Positions 46,955-54,889 of a stretch of DNA of 64,000 nucleotides are shown in pieces. A program made the position numbers and the translations under genes. Numbering within the stretch: the stretch's first letter is position 1; each line of letters begins with the position of its first letter. Under the pieces are notes generated by a model. That model made no database searches, was not told the DNA's origin, and saw nothing but the letters and a program-made list of their open reading frames with translations. The DNA is from Actinomycetota bacterium (GTDB taxonomy: Bacteria; Actinomycetota; Actinomycetes; Nanopelagicales; Nanopelagicaceae): the NCBI GenBank assembly GCA_009698815.1, contig WLPJ01000004.1, positions 62,001 to 126,000 of the forward strand. Reading direction: 5' to 3'.

Positions 46955-46964
46955 GGCGTGTCGC
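46955..46964 (-). promoter_or_regulatory. Shared intergenic motif GCGACACGCC upstream of HU
   Basis: Minus-strand GCGACACGCC, 94 bases before the HU start, followed after 8 bases by TATCG as at the DUF4193 copy. Extended to TTGCGACACGCC it also matches one of the two recA copies over 12 bases. Confidence 0.4.
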
Positions 46965-47056
46965 AATTTAATATTTTCAATAAATTGCACTTTTTATGCG
47001 TAAAAAACTCTCATTTATAAGTTGAGGGTTGTAGCAAAGATACTCACCCCGTCTAT

Positions 47057-47101
47057 GAAGTTAGCGTTTTACGCTTGTTTTCCGACTACAAAACTAACTT
47101 C
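47057..47101. other. Compact three-way-junction inverted repeat after leuD
   Basis: The outer stem GAAGTTA/TAACTTC (7 bp) encloses two small hairpins: GCG-TTTTA-CGC and GTTTT-CCGACTAC-AAAAC, with two unpaired bases between them. All pairs are Watson-Crick. It lies 19 bases after the leuD stop. There is no T-tract, so it is not a classical terminator. It may be a 3'-end structure or part of a small RNA. Confidence 0.45.
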
Positions 47102-47119
47102 TAACCAATAGCGCGCTTC

Positions 47120-47725
47120 TTATATGCGAATTGGCAAGGTTTTTGGCTTATATGAAGCTCTTTTTGCCTCAAAAGCATCAATCGAATCCGTCTGTTTTAA
47201 AGTCAGACCAATGTCATCTAAGCCTTCCATCAAACGCCAACGCGTGTAATCATCTAATTCAAAGGCAACGCTGACCCCGTTATAAGAGACGGTGCGCGAA
47301 TCTAGATCAACCTTTATCTCTGTTGTTGGGTCGGCCTCGATTGCCAGCCAGATCGCTTCCACCGCCGCTTGCGGCAAGATCACGGTGAGAAGTCCGCCTT
47401 TGAGTGAATTGCCACGGAAAATATCGGCAAAACGGCTAGAGATAACGACTTTGAAACCATAATTCTGAAGCGCCCAAACAGCATGCTCGCGTGATGAACC
47501 TGTTCCGAATTCGGGACCAGCGACTAATACAGTCCCTGACTTGTATTGCACTTGGTTTAATACAAACTCGGGATCATTGCGCCAAGCGGCAAATAGCCCA
47601 TCCTCGAAACCGCTGCGAGTTACGCGTTTTAGGTAAACCGCAGGAATGATCTGATCGGTATCAACGTTGCTGCGGCGAAGTGGAACACCAGTACCGGTGT
47701 GAGAAATGAATTTTTCCATAGTCAT
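47120..47725 (-). CDS. leuD: 3-isopropylmalate dehydratase small subunit
   Basis: 201 residues, the swivel domain: [19 protein letters not shown] near the start, [42 protein letters not shown], and [11 protein letters not shown]. It forms the isomerase with LeuC for leucine synthesis. Eleven bases after leuC. Residue patterns are those of leucine isopropylmalate isomerase rather than aconitase. Confidence 0.97.
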   Translation of the reverse strand: MTMEKFISHTGTGVPLRRSNVDTDQIIPAVYLKRVTRSGFEDGLFAAWRNDPEFVLNQVQYKSGTVLVAGPEFGTGSSREHAVWALQNYGFKVVISSRFADIFRGNSLKGGLLTVILPQAAVEAIWLAIEADPTTEIKVDLDSRTVSYNGVSVAFELDDYTRWRLMEGLDDIGLTLKQTDSIDAFEAKRASYKPKTLPIRI

Positions 47726-47736
47726 AGCCTCTTCTC

Positions 47737-49128
47737 TTAAAGATCCGCTGGAGATGAAAGGGTTCCACGGATTGCGGTCGCAGCCGCAACAAGTGGGCTA
47801 ACTAAGTGCGTACGCCCACCCTTACCTTGACGTCCTTCAAAGTTACGGTTGGAAGTCGATGCTGCACGTTCGCCGACTGCAAGTTGATCTGGGTTCATAC
47901 CAAGACACATAGAACAACCTGCGTTGCGCCATTCTGCGCCAAAGTCTAGAAATACTTTATCGAGGCCTTCCTTCATCGCTTGCTGGCGAACTCGTTCAGA
48001 TCCTGGCACAACCAACATGCGAAGTTTTGGTGCAATTTTCTTTCCCTCAACAACAGATGCGGCTGCACGTAAATCTTCGATTCGGCCGTTGGTACAAGAG
48101 CCTAAGAAAACAGTGTCAATGGCTATCTTTTTAAGAGGCGTGCCCGCGGTAAGACCCATGTATTCCAGGGCACGTTCTGCCGCCCCGCGCTCCTCTGAAT
48201 CTTTAATATCTGCCGGGTTTGGAACGGATCCATTTAGTGGCAAGCCTTGGCCAGGGTTTGTTCCCCAAGTGACAAATGGCTCCAAAACATCTGCATTCAA
48301 AGTGATTTCCAAATCAAATTTAGAATCGCTATCTGAAAATAAAGTCTCCCAATAACTTTGCGCGACTGGGAAATCTTCAGGTGCATGAGGCTTGCCCTTG
48401 ATGTAATCAAATGTTTTCTGATCGGGTGCTATCAAGCCAGCACGTGCACCAGCTTCAATAGACATATTGCAAACGGTCATGCGGCCTTCCATAGAAAGAT
48501 CGCGAATAGCAGAACCGCGATATTCAATGATGTAGCCCTGTCCCCCGCCGGTACCAATCTGAGCGATGATCGCCAAAATAATATCTTTTGCTGTTACACC
48601 AGTCTTTAACTTACCTTCCACATTTATTGCCATCATCTTTGGCCGACTGGATGGCAGGGTCTGCGTAGCCAATACATGCTCAACTTCAGATGTACCAATA
48701 CCAAATGCGATAGCACCAAATGCACCATGTGTAGATGTGTGCGAATCTCCGCAAACAATTGTCATACCTGGCTGGGTGATTCCGAGCTGCGGTCCAACTA
48801 CGTGCACCACGCCTTGATCGGCATCGCCAAGTGAGTGGATGCGGATTCCAAACTCTTTTGCATTATTGCGCAAAGTCTCGATCTGCAACCTCGAAACTGG
48901 ATCTGCAATCGGCTTCAAAATATCTATAGTTGGGGTGTTGTGATCTTCAGTTGCAATAGTTAAATCTGGGCGGCGCACTTTTCGTCCGGCCAATCGCAAG
49001 CCATCAAATGCTTGCGCACTTGTAACTTCGTGGACTAATTGCAGGTCGATATAAAGCAGGTCAGGTTCACCTTGTGCCGAGCGAACGATGTGGTCATCCC
49101 AAATCTTCTCTGCCAGTGTTTTACCCAT
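47737..49128 (-). CDS. leuC: 3-isopropylmalate dehydratase large subunit
   Basis: 463 residues. Cluster cysteines are in [16 protein letters not shown] and [13 protein letters not shown]; substrate motifs are [34 protein letters not shown] and [21 protein letters not shown]. With LeuD it isomerises 2- to 3-isopropylmalate. It is transcribed divergently from the IclR regulator across 58 bases, the arrangement known for NdgR/LtbR-type control of leuCD in actinobacteria. Confidence 0.98.
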   Translation of the reverse strand: MGKTLAEKIWDDHIVRSAQGEPDLLYIDLQLVHEVTSAQAFDGLRLAGRKVRRPDLTIATEDHNTPTIDILKPIADPVSRLQIETLRNNAKEFGIRIHSLGDADQGVVHVVGPQLGITQPGMTIVCGDSHTSTHGAFGAIAFGIGTSEVEHVLATQTLPSSRPKMMAINVEGKLKTGVTAKDIILAIIAQIGTGGGQGYIIEYRGSAIRDLSMEGRMTVCNMSIEAGARAGLIAPDQKTFDYIKGKPHAPEDFPVAQSYWETLFSDSDSKFDLEITLNADVLEPFVTWGTNPGQGLPLNGSVPNPADIKDSEERGAAERALEYMGLTAGTPLKKIAIDTVFLGSCTNGRIEDLRAAASVVEGKKIAPKLRMLVVPGSERVRQQAMKEGLDKVFLDFGAEWRNAGCSMCLGMNPDQLAVGERAASTSNRNFEGRQGKGGRTHLVSPLVAAATAIRGTLSSPADL

Positions 49129-49153
49129 AATCGACTTTCACTCCCTAAATCTT

Positions 49154-49174
49154 GCATCTCATAGATTGGGATGC
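49154..49174. promoter_or_regulatory. Candidate IclR operator between leuC and iclR
   Basis: GCATCTCA-TAGAT-TGGGATGC is an 8+8 inverted repeat with one mismatch and a five-base centre in the 58-base divergent region, 12 bases before the regulator's GTG start. Well placed to control both genes. Confidence 0.5.
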
Positions 49175-49186
49175 TAATCTCGCTGC

Positions 49187-49903
49187 GTGGATAAGAAGAA
49201 TAGCGGAGTTGGCGTTCTAGATAAAGCGGTAACCATCTTGGGCACGCTGGAATCTGGCCCGCACTCCCTGGCTGAACTTGTAGCCGCAACCGGAATCGCA
49301 CGCCCGACCGCCCACCGCTTAGCCGTGGCGCTGGAGCATCACCGCTTAGTTGCGCGCGATCTGCAAGGTCGCTTTGTACTTGGCCCACGTTCTGCCGAAC
49401 TCGCAGCTGCCGCTGGCGAAGATCGCCTATTAGCCGCTGCTGCACCCGCCTTGGCTGCCCTGCGCGATGCCACCGGAGAATCCGCACAACTTTATCGCCG
49501 CCAAGGAGATATCCGAATCTGTGTTGCTGTTGCTGAGCGCCTATCTGGTCTGCGTGATTCGGTTCCAGTCGGCGCATCGCTGACAATGCAAGCAGGTTCT
49601 GCTGCGCAAATTTTATTAGCTTGGGAAGATTCCGAAAAGATTCATCGTGGCCTTAAGAATGCACGTTTCACTGCAGCTCAACTATCCGCCGATCGTCGTC
49701 GAGGATGGGCGCAATCCGTTGGAGAACGCGAAGCCGGCGTCACATCAGTTAGCGCACCTGTTAAGGGTCCTAATGGAAAAGTTATTGCAGCAGTTTCAAT
49801 CTCTGGTCCAATAGAGCGCTTAGGTCGCCAACCAGGACGTATTCACGCAGCCGCAGTTGTTGCAACCGCAGCTCGTTTGACTGAGCACTTGGCAAAGAGT
49901 TAG
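49187..49903 (+). CDS. IclR-family transcriptional regulator (NdgR/LtbR-like)
   Basis: 238 residues. N-terminal winged helix (VLDKAVTILGTLESGPHSLAELVAATGIARPTAHRLAVALEHHRLV) and the C-terminal IclR effector domain (about 85-235: GLRDSVPVGASLTMQAGSAAQILLAWED). Divergent from leuCD, the arrangement of NdgR (Streptomyces) and LtbR (Corynebacterium), which control leucine and other amino acid genes. Start GTG 49187. Its stop overlaps the convergent recX stop by four bases. Confidence 0.93.
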   Translation: MDKKNSGVGVLDKAVTILGTLESGPHSLAELVAATGIARPTAHRLAVALEHHRLVARDLQGRFVLGPRSAELAAAAGEDRLLAAAAPALAALRDATGESAQLYRRQGDIRICVAVAERLSGLRDSVPVGASLTMQAGSAAQILLAWEDSEKIHRGLKNARFTAAQLSADRRRGWAQSVGEREAGVTSVSAPVKGPNGKVIAAVSISGPIERLGRQPGRIHAAAVVATAARLTEHLAKS

Positions 49904-50421
49904 CTACTTAAGATATCCAACTCTTTTAAAACTTGCGAAATAATTCCGAAACCAAAACCTTTACGCTGCAGCAAAGATTGAATCCTGCGCACCTGCACAT
50001 CTGGTTCAAGGCGTGACATGGTGTTATATTTTTTAAAGGCTAAGTCAAAGGCGCTTCGATATTCTGAACCGTCATCGATCTCATCAAGAGCTTCATCTAT
50101 TGCACTTTGTATTACGCCCTTTTGACGAAGTTCACCAGCGATGATCCGCTTTGAGATCTTCTTATGGTTATGGCGTGACTGCGCCCAGGCTTTGGCAAAT
50201 TCTTCATCGTTGACAAGGCCAGCTTCTTGAAGCCGGAAGATGATCGCTTGCGCAACATCGTCTTCAACGCCACGGGTTTTAAGGTGAGCGAGAAGCTCGC
50301 CCTTACTTTTCGCACGGGTAACCAGAGCATTTAGCGCAATGGTGTGTGCTACTTCGTAAGGGTCGGAGCCTTCGTCGCCGTTCTTAGAAGACCTTGGAAC
50401 CTTTACAAATTCAAGGCTAAT
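49900..50421 (-). CDS. recX: Regulatory protein RecX, no canonical start codon
   Basis: Absent from the ORF track because no ATG, GTG or TTG opens the frame. The minus-strand frame codes for a full RecX of up to 173 residues: ALNALVTRAKSKGELLAHLKTRGVEDDVAQAI, LVNDEEFAKAWAQSR, KKISKRIIAGELRQKGV, and a C-terminal KYNTMSRLEPDVQVRRIQSLLQRKGFGFGII. RecX binds and modulates RecA filaments. The most likely start is ATT at 50421, overlapping the recA stop as TAATT. A -1 slip at the last recA codon (TTC to TTT, both Phe) would instead fuse RecX to RecA. The reading frame itself is intact. Confidence 0.88.
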   Translation of the reverse strand: MSLEFVKVPRSSKNGDEGSDPYEVAHTIALNALVTRAKSKGELLAHLKTRGVEDDVAQAIIFRLQEAGLVNDEEFAKAWAQSRHNHKKISKRIIAGELRQKGVIQSAIDEALDEIDDGSEYRSAFDLAFKKYNTMSRLEPDVQVRRIQSLLQRKGFGFGIISQVLKELDILSS

Positions 50422-51503
50422 TAGAAATCAACCTCTGCAGCAGCTTCATCGATCGCTGCAACGAGTTCGGCATCTACTTCAATCGGCACGAAGTGTGCAC
50501 GAATCTTGCCTTCGATCTCGTTGGCTAGATCTGGGTTATCAAGTAAGAAGGCACGTGAATTCTCTTTACCTTGTCCCAATTGATCAGCTTCGTATGTGTA
50601 CCAAGCGCCAGCCTTTTTAACTACGCCGATTTCAACACCCATATCAATGAGTGAGCCCTCGCGTGAAATACCTACGCCGTAGATGATGTCGAATTCTGCT
50701 TGCTTAAATGGTGGAGCCATCTTGTTCTTAACAACCTTAACGCGGGTACGGTTACCGACTGATTCGGTGCCATCTTTAAGAGTTTCAATGCGACGGATGT
50801 CTAGGCGAACTGATGCGTAGAACTTAAGTGCCTTACCGCCGGTTGTTGTTTCAGGTGAACCGAAGAATACGCCGATCTTTTCACGGAGCTGGTTGATGAA
50901 GATCGCAGTTGTCTTTGATTGGTGAAGGGCACCAGTAATTTTACGAAGTGCTTGTGACATAAGGCGTGCTTGCAAGCCCATATGTGAATCGCCCATTTCG
51001 CCTTCGATTTCAGCGCGTGGTACAAGTGCTGCAACTGAGTCGACTACGACGAGATCGAGTGCACCAGAACGGATCAACATATCCATGATCTCAAGTGCTT
51101 GCTCGCCAGTATCTGGTTGTGAGACAAGAAGTGCGTCAATATCAACGCCAAGTTTCTTGGCATACTCTGCATCGAATGCGTGTTCAGCATCAATAAATGC
51201 GCAGATACCGCCAGCTTTTTGTGCATTTGCAATTGCGTGCAAGGTAAGAGTTGTCTTACCTGAAGATTCTGGTCCGTAGATTTCTACGATACGTCCACGT
51301 GGCAATCCACCGATACCGAGTGCGATATCTAGGGCGATTGAACCGGTTGGGATAACTTCAATGATCGTGTTTTGACGATCAGACATTTTCATTACTGCGC
51401 CTTTTCCAAATTGACGTTCAATCTGAGCGAGCGCGGTATCGAGCGCCTTTTGGCGATCGGATGTGTTTTTTTCTTCGGCTTTATTTGCTTTATCAGCAGC
51501 CAC
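50421..51503 (-). CDS. recA: Recombinase RecA
   Basis: I start at GTG 51503 with AAAGGAG seven bases upstream, giving 360 residues ([18 protein letters not shown]). The 472-residue track version runs through the promoter and LexA box and is rejected. Motifs: FGKGAVMKM, Walker [72 protein letters not shown]. It drives homologous recombination and LexA cleavage. recX follows directly. The promoter region carries both a LexA box and a RecA-NDp-type element. Confidence 0.98.
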   Translation of the reverse strand: MAADKANKAEEKNTSDRQKALDTALAQIERQFGKGAVMKMSDRQNTIIEVIPTGSIALDIALGIGGLPRGRIVEIYGPESSGKTTLTLHAIANAQKAGGICAFIDAEHAFDAEYAKKLGVDIDALLVSQPDTGEQALEIMDMLIRSGALDLVVVDSVAALVPRAEIEGEMGDSHMGLQARLMSQALRKITGALHQSKTTAIFINQLREKIGVFFGSPETTTGGKALKFYASVRLDIRRIETLKDGTESVGNRTRVKVVKNKMAPPFKQAEFDIIYGVGISREGSLIDMGVEIGVVKKAGAWYTYEADQLGQGKENSRAFLLDNPDLANEIEGKIRAHFVPIEVDAELVAAIDEAAAEVDF

Positions 51504-51644
51504 GTTATTCTCCTTTAGATAAGAACGTCTATGCATTGCGCATATTCGTTGGTAGTCGGCCCAGAAGGTACGGAACTCCAGCGACGGCCTACGAGGCTTA
51601 TAGAGAGCCTGTGGGCGGATGATGGAACCGCTCTGGTTGTGCAG

Positions 51645-51671
51645 GGATAACTTTATCCGAACATCTGTTCG
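51645..51671 (-). promoter_or_regulatory. LexA (SOS) box with adjacent palindrome upstream of recA
   Basis: On the minus strand TCGAACAGATGTTCGG matches the actinobacterial SOS box TCGAAC-N4-GTTCGA except for the last base. Directly beside it lies a second perfect palindrome GGATAA-AG-TTATCC (51645-51658), whose outer base it shares. The box sits about 155 bases before the recA start, right after the RecA-NDp -10 element, where bound LexA would block initiation. Confidence 0.85.
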
Positions 51672-51672
51672 A

Positions 51673-51695
51673 AAGGTAGCAGGGTGCACCGACAA
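51673..51695 (-). promoter_or_regulatory. RecA-NDp (PafBC-type) promoter element of recA
   Basis: Minus strand: TTGTCGGTG, eight bases, then TACCTT. This fits the published mycobacterial LexA-independent DNA-damage promoter consensus tTGTCRgtg-N8-TAnnnT at every defined position. The predicted start of transcription falls in the LexA box, so recA would be under dual control. Confidence 0.75.
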
Positions 51696-51745
51696 CGCCT
51701 TTAGGCGTGTCGCAAAGAGCGAGACAACGCTTTTAGGCGTGTCGC
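51691..51745. repeat. Tandem 23-base hairpin repeat between recA and yaaA
   Basis: Two copies (51691-51713 and 51723-51745) differing by one base, separated by nine bases. Each can fold as GAC-A-ACGCC / GGCGT-GTC around TTTA. The single difference (C to T) keeps pairing as G-U only in a plus-strand (yaaA) transcript. CACC before and GGTG after the pair can close a junction. On the recA side each copy reads GCGACACGCC...GTTGTC, and the proximal copy runs into the RecA-NDp element. Confidence 0.8.
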
Positions 51746-51777
51746 GGTCGGTGGAGATGAAGTGGGAGGATGCCCAC

Positions 51778-52332
51778 GTGTTGATCCTGTTGCCGCCATC
51801 TGAGAAGAATAACGCGACAGCCAAGCCCACCCCCGCCATTTCGGTCTATACCGGCGTTTTATATCAGGCGCTGGATTGGCCCAGCCTGTCCACGGCAGCC
51901 AAGAAACGTGGGTCGGCATCGGTTGTGATCATCTCGGCCAAGTACGGCGCCGTTCGACCAGATCAGTTGATTGAAAGCTACAAAGTCAAGATCGATAACA
52001 AGGCTATGCGCGCGCCAGTGAGCAAAATCTTAGATGCCATCAAGACCGAATTAATCGTGGATTGTCGCTCATCAACTTATAAAACAGTCTGGCGCTCCCC
52101 CGTGGATAAGACCGTTGAAGTGCGCGTCTCGACTGTTGTAAACGGCGTGCGCACGGTCGTGACGCATATGTCTAAGAAAACCCGCGGAGAAATTACTCGT
52201 TGGCTTTTGCAGTCGCATTCTGTGGCAAAGACACCGGAAGATCTATATGCAATCGTTTCAGAGAAATACCCCTGCGCGCTGACGCCCAGTGATGGAGTGG
52301 AACCGTGGGTGCTAGAAGTTATTGCAGTTTAA
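51778..52332 (+). CDS. yaaA: Peroxide stress protein YaaA (DUF328)
   Basis: I start at GTG 51778 ([17 protein letters not shown], the family's usual N-terminus) with GGGAGGA eight bases upstream; 184 residues. The track start 53 codons upstream would translate the tandem repeats. The body matches Yaa[26 protein letters not shown], the [11 protein letters not shown] segment, and basic patches. YaaA binds unusual DNA and limits iron-driven damage under H2O2. It is shorter than E. coli YaaA (about 258) but similar to actinobacterial forms. Divergent from recA, so both may answer to DNA-damaging stress. Confidence 0.87.
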   Translation: MLILLPPSEKNNATAKPTPAISVYTGVLYQALDWPSLSTAAKKRGSASVVIISAKYGAVRPDQLIESYKVKIDNKAMRAPVSKILDAIKTELIVDCRSSTYKTVWRSPVDKTVEVRVSTVVNGVRTVVTHMSKKTRGEITRWLLQSHSVAKTPEDLYAIVSEKYPCALTPSDGVEPWVLEVIAV

Positions 52333-52352
52333 AAGAAATAGCGAAAACTTAA

Positions 52353-52820
52353 TTAATTTCTCGCTAAATATCCCCAAGCCAGACTAGCGGCGATAGCTAC
52401 CCATAATTGATATGGAACAAGTAACAGCCCCATAACAAGCGATGCTTTAAATGTTAAAAAGAGCATTGGAAGTGTCAGTAGCGCAGTCAAAGTCAGAGCA
52501 ATCGATGCAGACAAGAAATTGTGTGGAACATAGAATTGGTTAGCCCAAGTCAGGGCGGCGACAATGCTCAAACCAAAGAAGACAAGCCAAGTAATATTCT
52601 CAGATCTAGTCAAAGATTTCGATACTTGAAAAGATGCGATGCCAAGAACGGTGAAGTTGTAAGGCCAGATCAATCCGATAATGGCGCTTGGTGGTTGCCA
52701 GGATGGACGCTTGAGAGAGGCATACCATTCTGGCGATGAGGAAACCCAGATTCCTGAACCGAAGGCATAGATAAAGACAAAGAGAACTCCGATGGCGCCT
52801 GCGATTAATTTGAAATCCAC
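52353..52820 (-). CDS. tspO: TspO/MBR family tryptophan-rich protein
   Basis: 155 residues, five membrane helices. Motifs: SSPEWYASLKRPSWQPPSAIIGLIWPYNFTVLGIASFQV and LTWANQFYVPHNFLSASIALT, with the usual Trp and Pro positions. TspO proteins bind porphyrins and help degrade or export tetrapyrroles under light or oxidative stress. Placed between the DUF3046 gene and yaaA; the neighbours do not suggest a common pathway. Complete length. Confidence 0.9.
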   Translation of the reverse strand: MDFKLIAGAIGVLFVFIYAFGSGIWVSSSPEWYASLKRPSWQPPSAIIGLIWPYNFTVLGIASFQVSKSLTRSENITWLVFFGLSIVAALTWANQFYVPHNFLSASIALTLTALLTLPMLFLTFKASLVMGLLLVPYQLWVAIAASLAWGYLARN

Positions 52821-52829
52821 GTAAAGAAT

Positions 52830-53027
52830 CTATCGGTACTTGGCGGTTTCGGTTGGGCATTGCTTGCAGACCGCGCGCCAAATTTCATCAGCTTCGAAAC
52901 CGTCCTTTAGCGCTTCATCTACAGACCGACTGCCTAGTTCACTAATCGCAATATCTTTGCAGAAAGAGGGCGCCCAGGTTTCACCAAATGAGAGCGTGAT
53001 TCTCTCGCGTAGATCAGAAATGCGCAT
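52830..53027 (-). CDS. DUF3046 family protein
   Basis: 65 residues: MRISDLRERITLSFGETWAPSFCKDIAISELGSRSVDEALKDGFEADEIWRAVCKQCPTETAKYR. The pattern (FG, W/Y..S..KD, LG.R(S/T)V.EAL..G, WRAVC) fits the actinobacterial DUF3046 family, which is found next to recA (Rv2738c). Function unknown; sequence composition suggests a small helical cytoplasmic protein. Confidence 0.85.
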   Translation of the reverse strand: MRISDLRERITLSFGETWAPSFCKDIAISELGSRSVDEALKDGFEADEIWRAVCKQCPTETAKYR

Positions 53028-53038
53028 CTAAGTAAGAG

Positions 53039-53566
53039 CTAAAAAAGAGTGCGATCGACTAAGAGTTCGGCTTGCTCGCGAGATTGGGCCGGCGTCAAAG
53101 GTTGCATCGCTTGCCCCATTAACCAGCGCATCGCAATTCCTGTGCCGGCAGCCGATTTGATGGCGGTAAATAAACATCTAGCAATTTCAAGATATAACGG
53201 ATGTTCTGCATGCGAGAGAATCTCGGTAAGAACTGCCTTGTCATGGATACGCATGGCCGCCAGGGCGGGATCACTTGAGATATAAAGTGAAAGTTTCTCG
53301 AGTGCATCAGCTGGTGTGCCCGCGCTATTAGCAAGTTCAATCATATGTTCGACTTCGGCGGTTATTAGTGCCGCGGTGACCGCGCTCTTGTCGCGATAGT
53401 GGTTATATAAAGTTGCGCGCGAGACTTCGGATGCATCTGCGATTTCAATCATTGAAACATTTGATAAACCGAATTTTGAGATTAAGGTTTTTGTACCTTC
53501 AAGAATTGCGCCTTCGGTTCGGCGATGAGTAGCGCCTTGAGTGGCGTACTTAGGCAGCGTCGACAA
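53039..53566 (-). CDS. TetR-family transcriptional regulator
   Basis: 175 residues. N-terminal HTH (about 20-65: [49 protein letters not shown]), then a helical ligand-binding domain without recognisable specificity. Start read as TTG 53566, which overlaps the end of clgR by 17 bases, so the two regulators are probably cotranscribed and coupled. No operator or target is evident. A later start is possible, since the first 15 residues precede the conserved region. Confidence 0.82.
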   Translation of the reverse strand: MSTLPKYATQGATHRRTEGAILEGTKTLISKFGLSNVSMIEIADASEVSRATLYNHYRDKSAVTAALITAEVEHMIELANSAGTPADALEKLSLYISSDPALAAMRIHDKAVLTEILSHAEHPLYLEIARCLFTAIKSAAGTGIAMRWLMGQAMQPLTPAQSREQAELLVDRTLF

Positions 53567-53816
53567 CGGACAACTTCGCGGTCTCGAGAACTTTTAGCTC
53601 TAACGAGACGTTGGCGATCACAGTTGAAAGTGTTAAGCCGAGCGCTTCGCAAATTGCGTTAAGCAACTCAGATGATGCTTCTTTTTGTCCACGTTCTACT
53701 TCGGATAAGTAACCGAGTGAGACACGAGCTTCGCGAGCAACATCGCGCAGAGTGCGCGATTGTTCAGTGCGTGCAGAGCGCAGGGTCTGTCCAACTGCGC
53801 TGCGTAATAACGCCAT
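53550..53816 (-). CDS. clgR: ClgR-type XRE regulator
   Basis: 88 residues: [54 protein letters not shown], the helix-turn-helix typical of ClgR (Rv2745c), an activator of Clp protease and envelope-stress genes in actinobacteria. Position near recA and pgsA matches Mycobacterium and Streptomyces. The ClgR C-terminal stretch after the HTH is present but ends VVDAA; in relatives a C-terminal Ala-Ala motif lets Clp protease degrade ClgR, and the same ending is seen here. Confidence 0.88.
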   Translation of the reverse strand: MALLRSAVGQTLRSARTEQSRTLRDVAREARVSLGYLSEVERGQKEASSELLNAICEALGLTLSTVIANVSLELKVLETAKLSVVDAA

Positions 53817-53833
53817 TATGGTCCCGCCCTTCT

Positions 53834-54343
53834 CTAGTCTTTATCTCGTTGTCTAAGGATACGGGCAAATGAGGCGATCGCGCTGGCTATGGTGGCATTT
53901 CTTACGACTTCACGTTCACCTGAGAGCGAAAGTTCTACGACCTGGGTAATAGGGCCGACGAAGGCAACGAATACTTTTCCGGCCTCCGAGCCATCGGCTG
54001 GACCAGGACCGGCAACGCCAGTTGTTGCAATTGCCCAAGTTGATCCAAAAGATTTATTTGCCCCGTGACCCATCTGTATAGCCACTTCTTCACTGACCAC
54101 CGAGTGTTGCGCAATAGTTTTTTCGTCAACTTTTAAATGTGAAACTTTTACATCAGGTCGATATGCGGTAATTGATCCTAGAAAAACATCGGATGCGCCC
54201 GGCACGATAGTTAGCGCGTAGCTAAGTCCACCGGCAGTTAGGGATTCTGCAGTCGATAGCGTTTCACCTCGCGCGCGCAATGAACTATGGATTTCTGATA
54301 CCAGCCCCAACACCTCATTTGAAATTTCCACAAAAAAATCCAA
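53834..54343 (-). CDS. pncC: Nicotinamide-nucleotide amidohydrolase (CinA C-terminal domain)
   Basis: 169 residues, only the PncC/CinA C-terminal domain: [89 protein letters not shown]. It deamidates NMN to nicotinate mononucleotide in the pyridine nucleotide cycle. One base separates its start from the pgsA stop. The N-terminal CinA (COG1058) domain is absent, which is usual in actinobacteria. Confidence 0.94.
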   Translation of the reverse strand: MDFFVEISNEVLGLVSEIHSSLRARGETLSTAESLTAGGLSYALTIVPGASDVFLGSITAYRPDVKVSHLKVDEKTIAQHSVVSEEVAIQMGHGANKSFGSTWAIATTGVAGPGPADGSEAGKVFVAFVGPITQVVELSLSGEREVVRNATIASAIASFARILRQRDKD

Positions 54344-54889
54344 TCAACTTTCTCGGATAAAGGCCGAGCGTACATAGTACGCGCCGGTCACGACGGTAAG
54401 GGCGATTGCAATATACATAAATCCATCACGGAACCAATACAAATCTGGGTTAAGTGGCAGAACATAAAATCCTGTGCCAAAACTTTGGAAGGTAGCTTTA
54501 ATCTTTCCACCTTTATTTGCTGGGATGACTCCGCGTTTGACTATTGCTAATCTAAATAACGTTATTCCGATCTCGCGAGCCAGAATTACAATGGTTATCC
54601 ACCACGGCATACGATCTAAAATCGAGAGACAAACCATCGCGGTTCCGACCATCGCTTTATCCGCAACGGGGTCTAAGAATTTTCCGAGTTCAGTAATTTG
54701 CTGACGGCTACGTGCCAGATTGCCATCGACTATATCTGTTAAGCCAAGGATGAAGAAGATCCACCAAGAAATAATCTGCCAGTTGTAATCATCACCACCA
54801 TTCATAAATAAGGCGATCGCTCCAAATGGAATCAGGAGCAGACGTGCGAGAGTTAACGAGTTTGGTGTTATAAATGCAGGTACGTTCAC
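54344..54889 (-). CDS. pgsA: CDP-diacylglycerol--glycerol-3-phosphate 3-phosphatidyltransferase
   Basis: 181 residues, about four to five membrane helices, with the CDP-alcohol phosphatidyltransferase signature [27 protein letters not shown] (D-x2-DG-x2-AR-x8-G-x3-D-x3-D) at about 65-90. It makes phosphatidylglycerol phosphate, the precursor of PG and cardiolipin. It overlaps rimO by four bases (ATGA). The neighbouring gpsA/plsC genes supply the same pathway but are about 9 kb away. Confidence 0.94.
   Translation of the reverse strand: MNVPAFITPNSLTLARLLLIPFGAIALFMNGGDDYNWQIISWWIFFILGLTDIVDGNLARSRQQITELGKFLDPVADKAMVGTAMVCLSILDRMPWWITIVILAREIGITLFRLAIVKRGVIPANKGGKIKATFQSFGTGFYVLPLNPDLYWFRDGFMYIAIALTVVTGAYYVRSAFIRES

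Noticed and set aside
49035-49586. 183-residue minus-strand ORF opposite iclR
   Set aside because: Runs antisense through the IclR coding region and the leuC start; Arg/Gln-rich and unlike any family I recognise.
51619-51777. 53-residue N-terminal extension of YaaA in the ORF track
   Set aside because: Family proteins begin at MLILLPPSE; the extension is the repeat-bearing intergenic region.
51504-51839. 112-residue N-terminal extension of RecA in the ORF track
   Set aside because: It would translate the LexA box, promoter and tandem repeats; GTG 51503 has a strong ribosome site and gives the normal RecA length.
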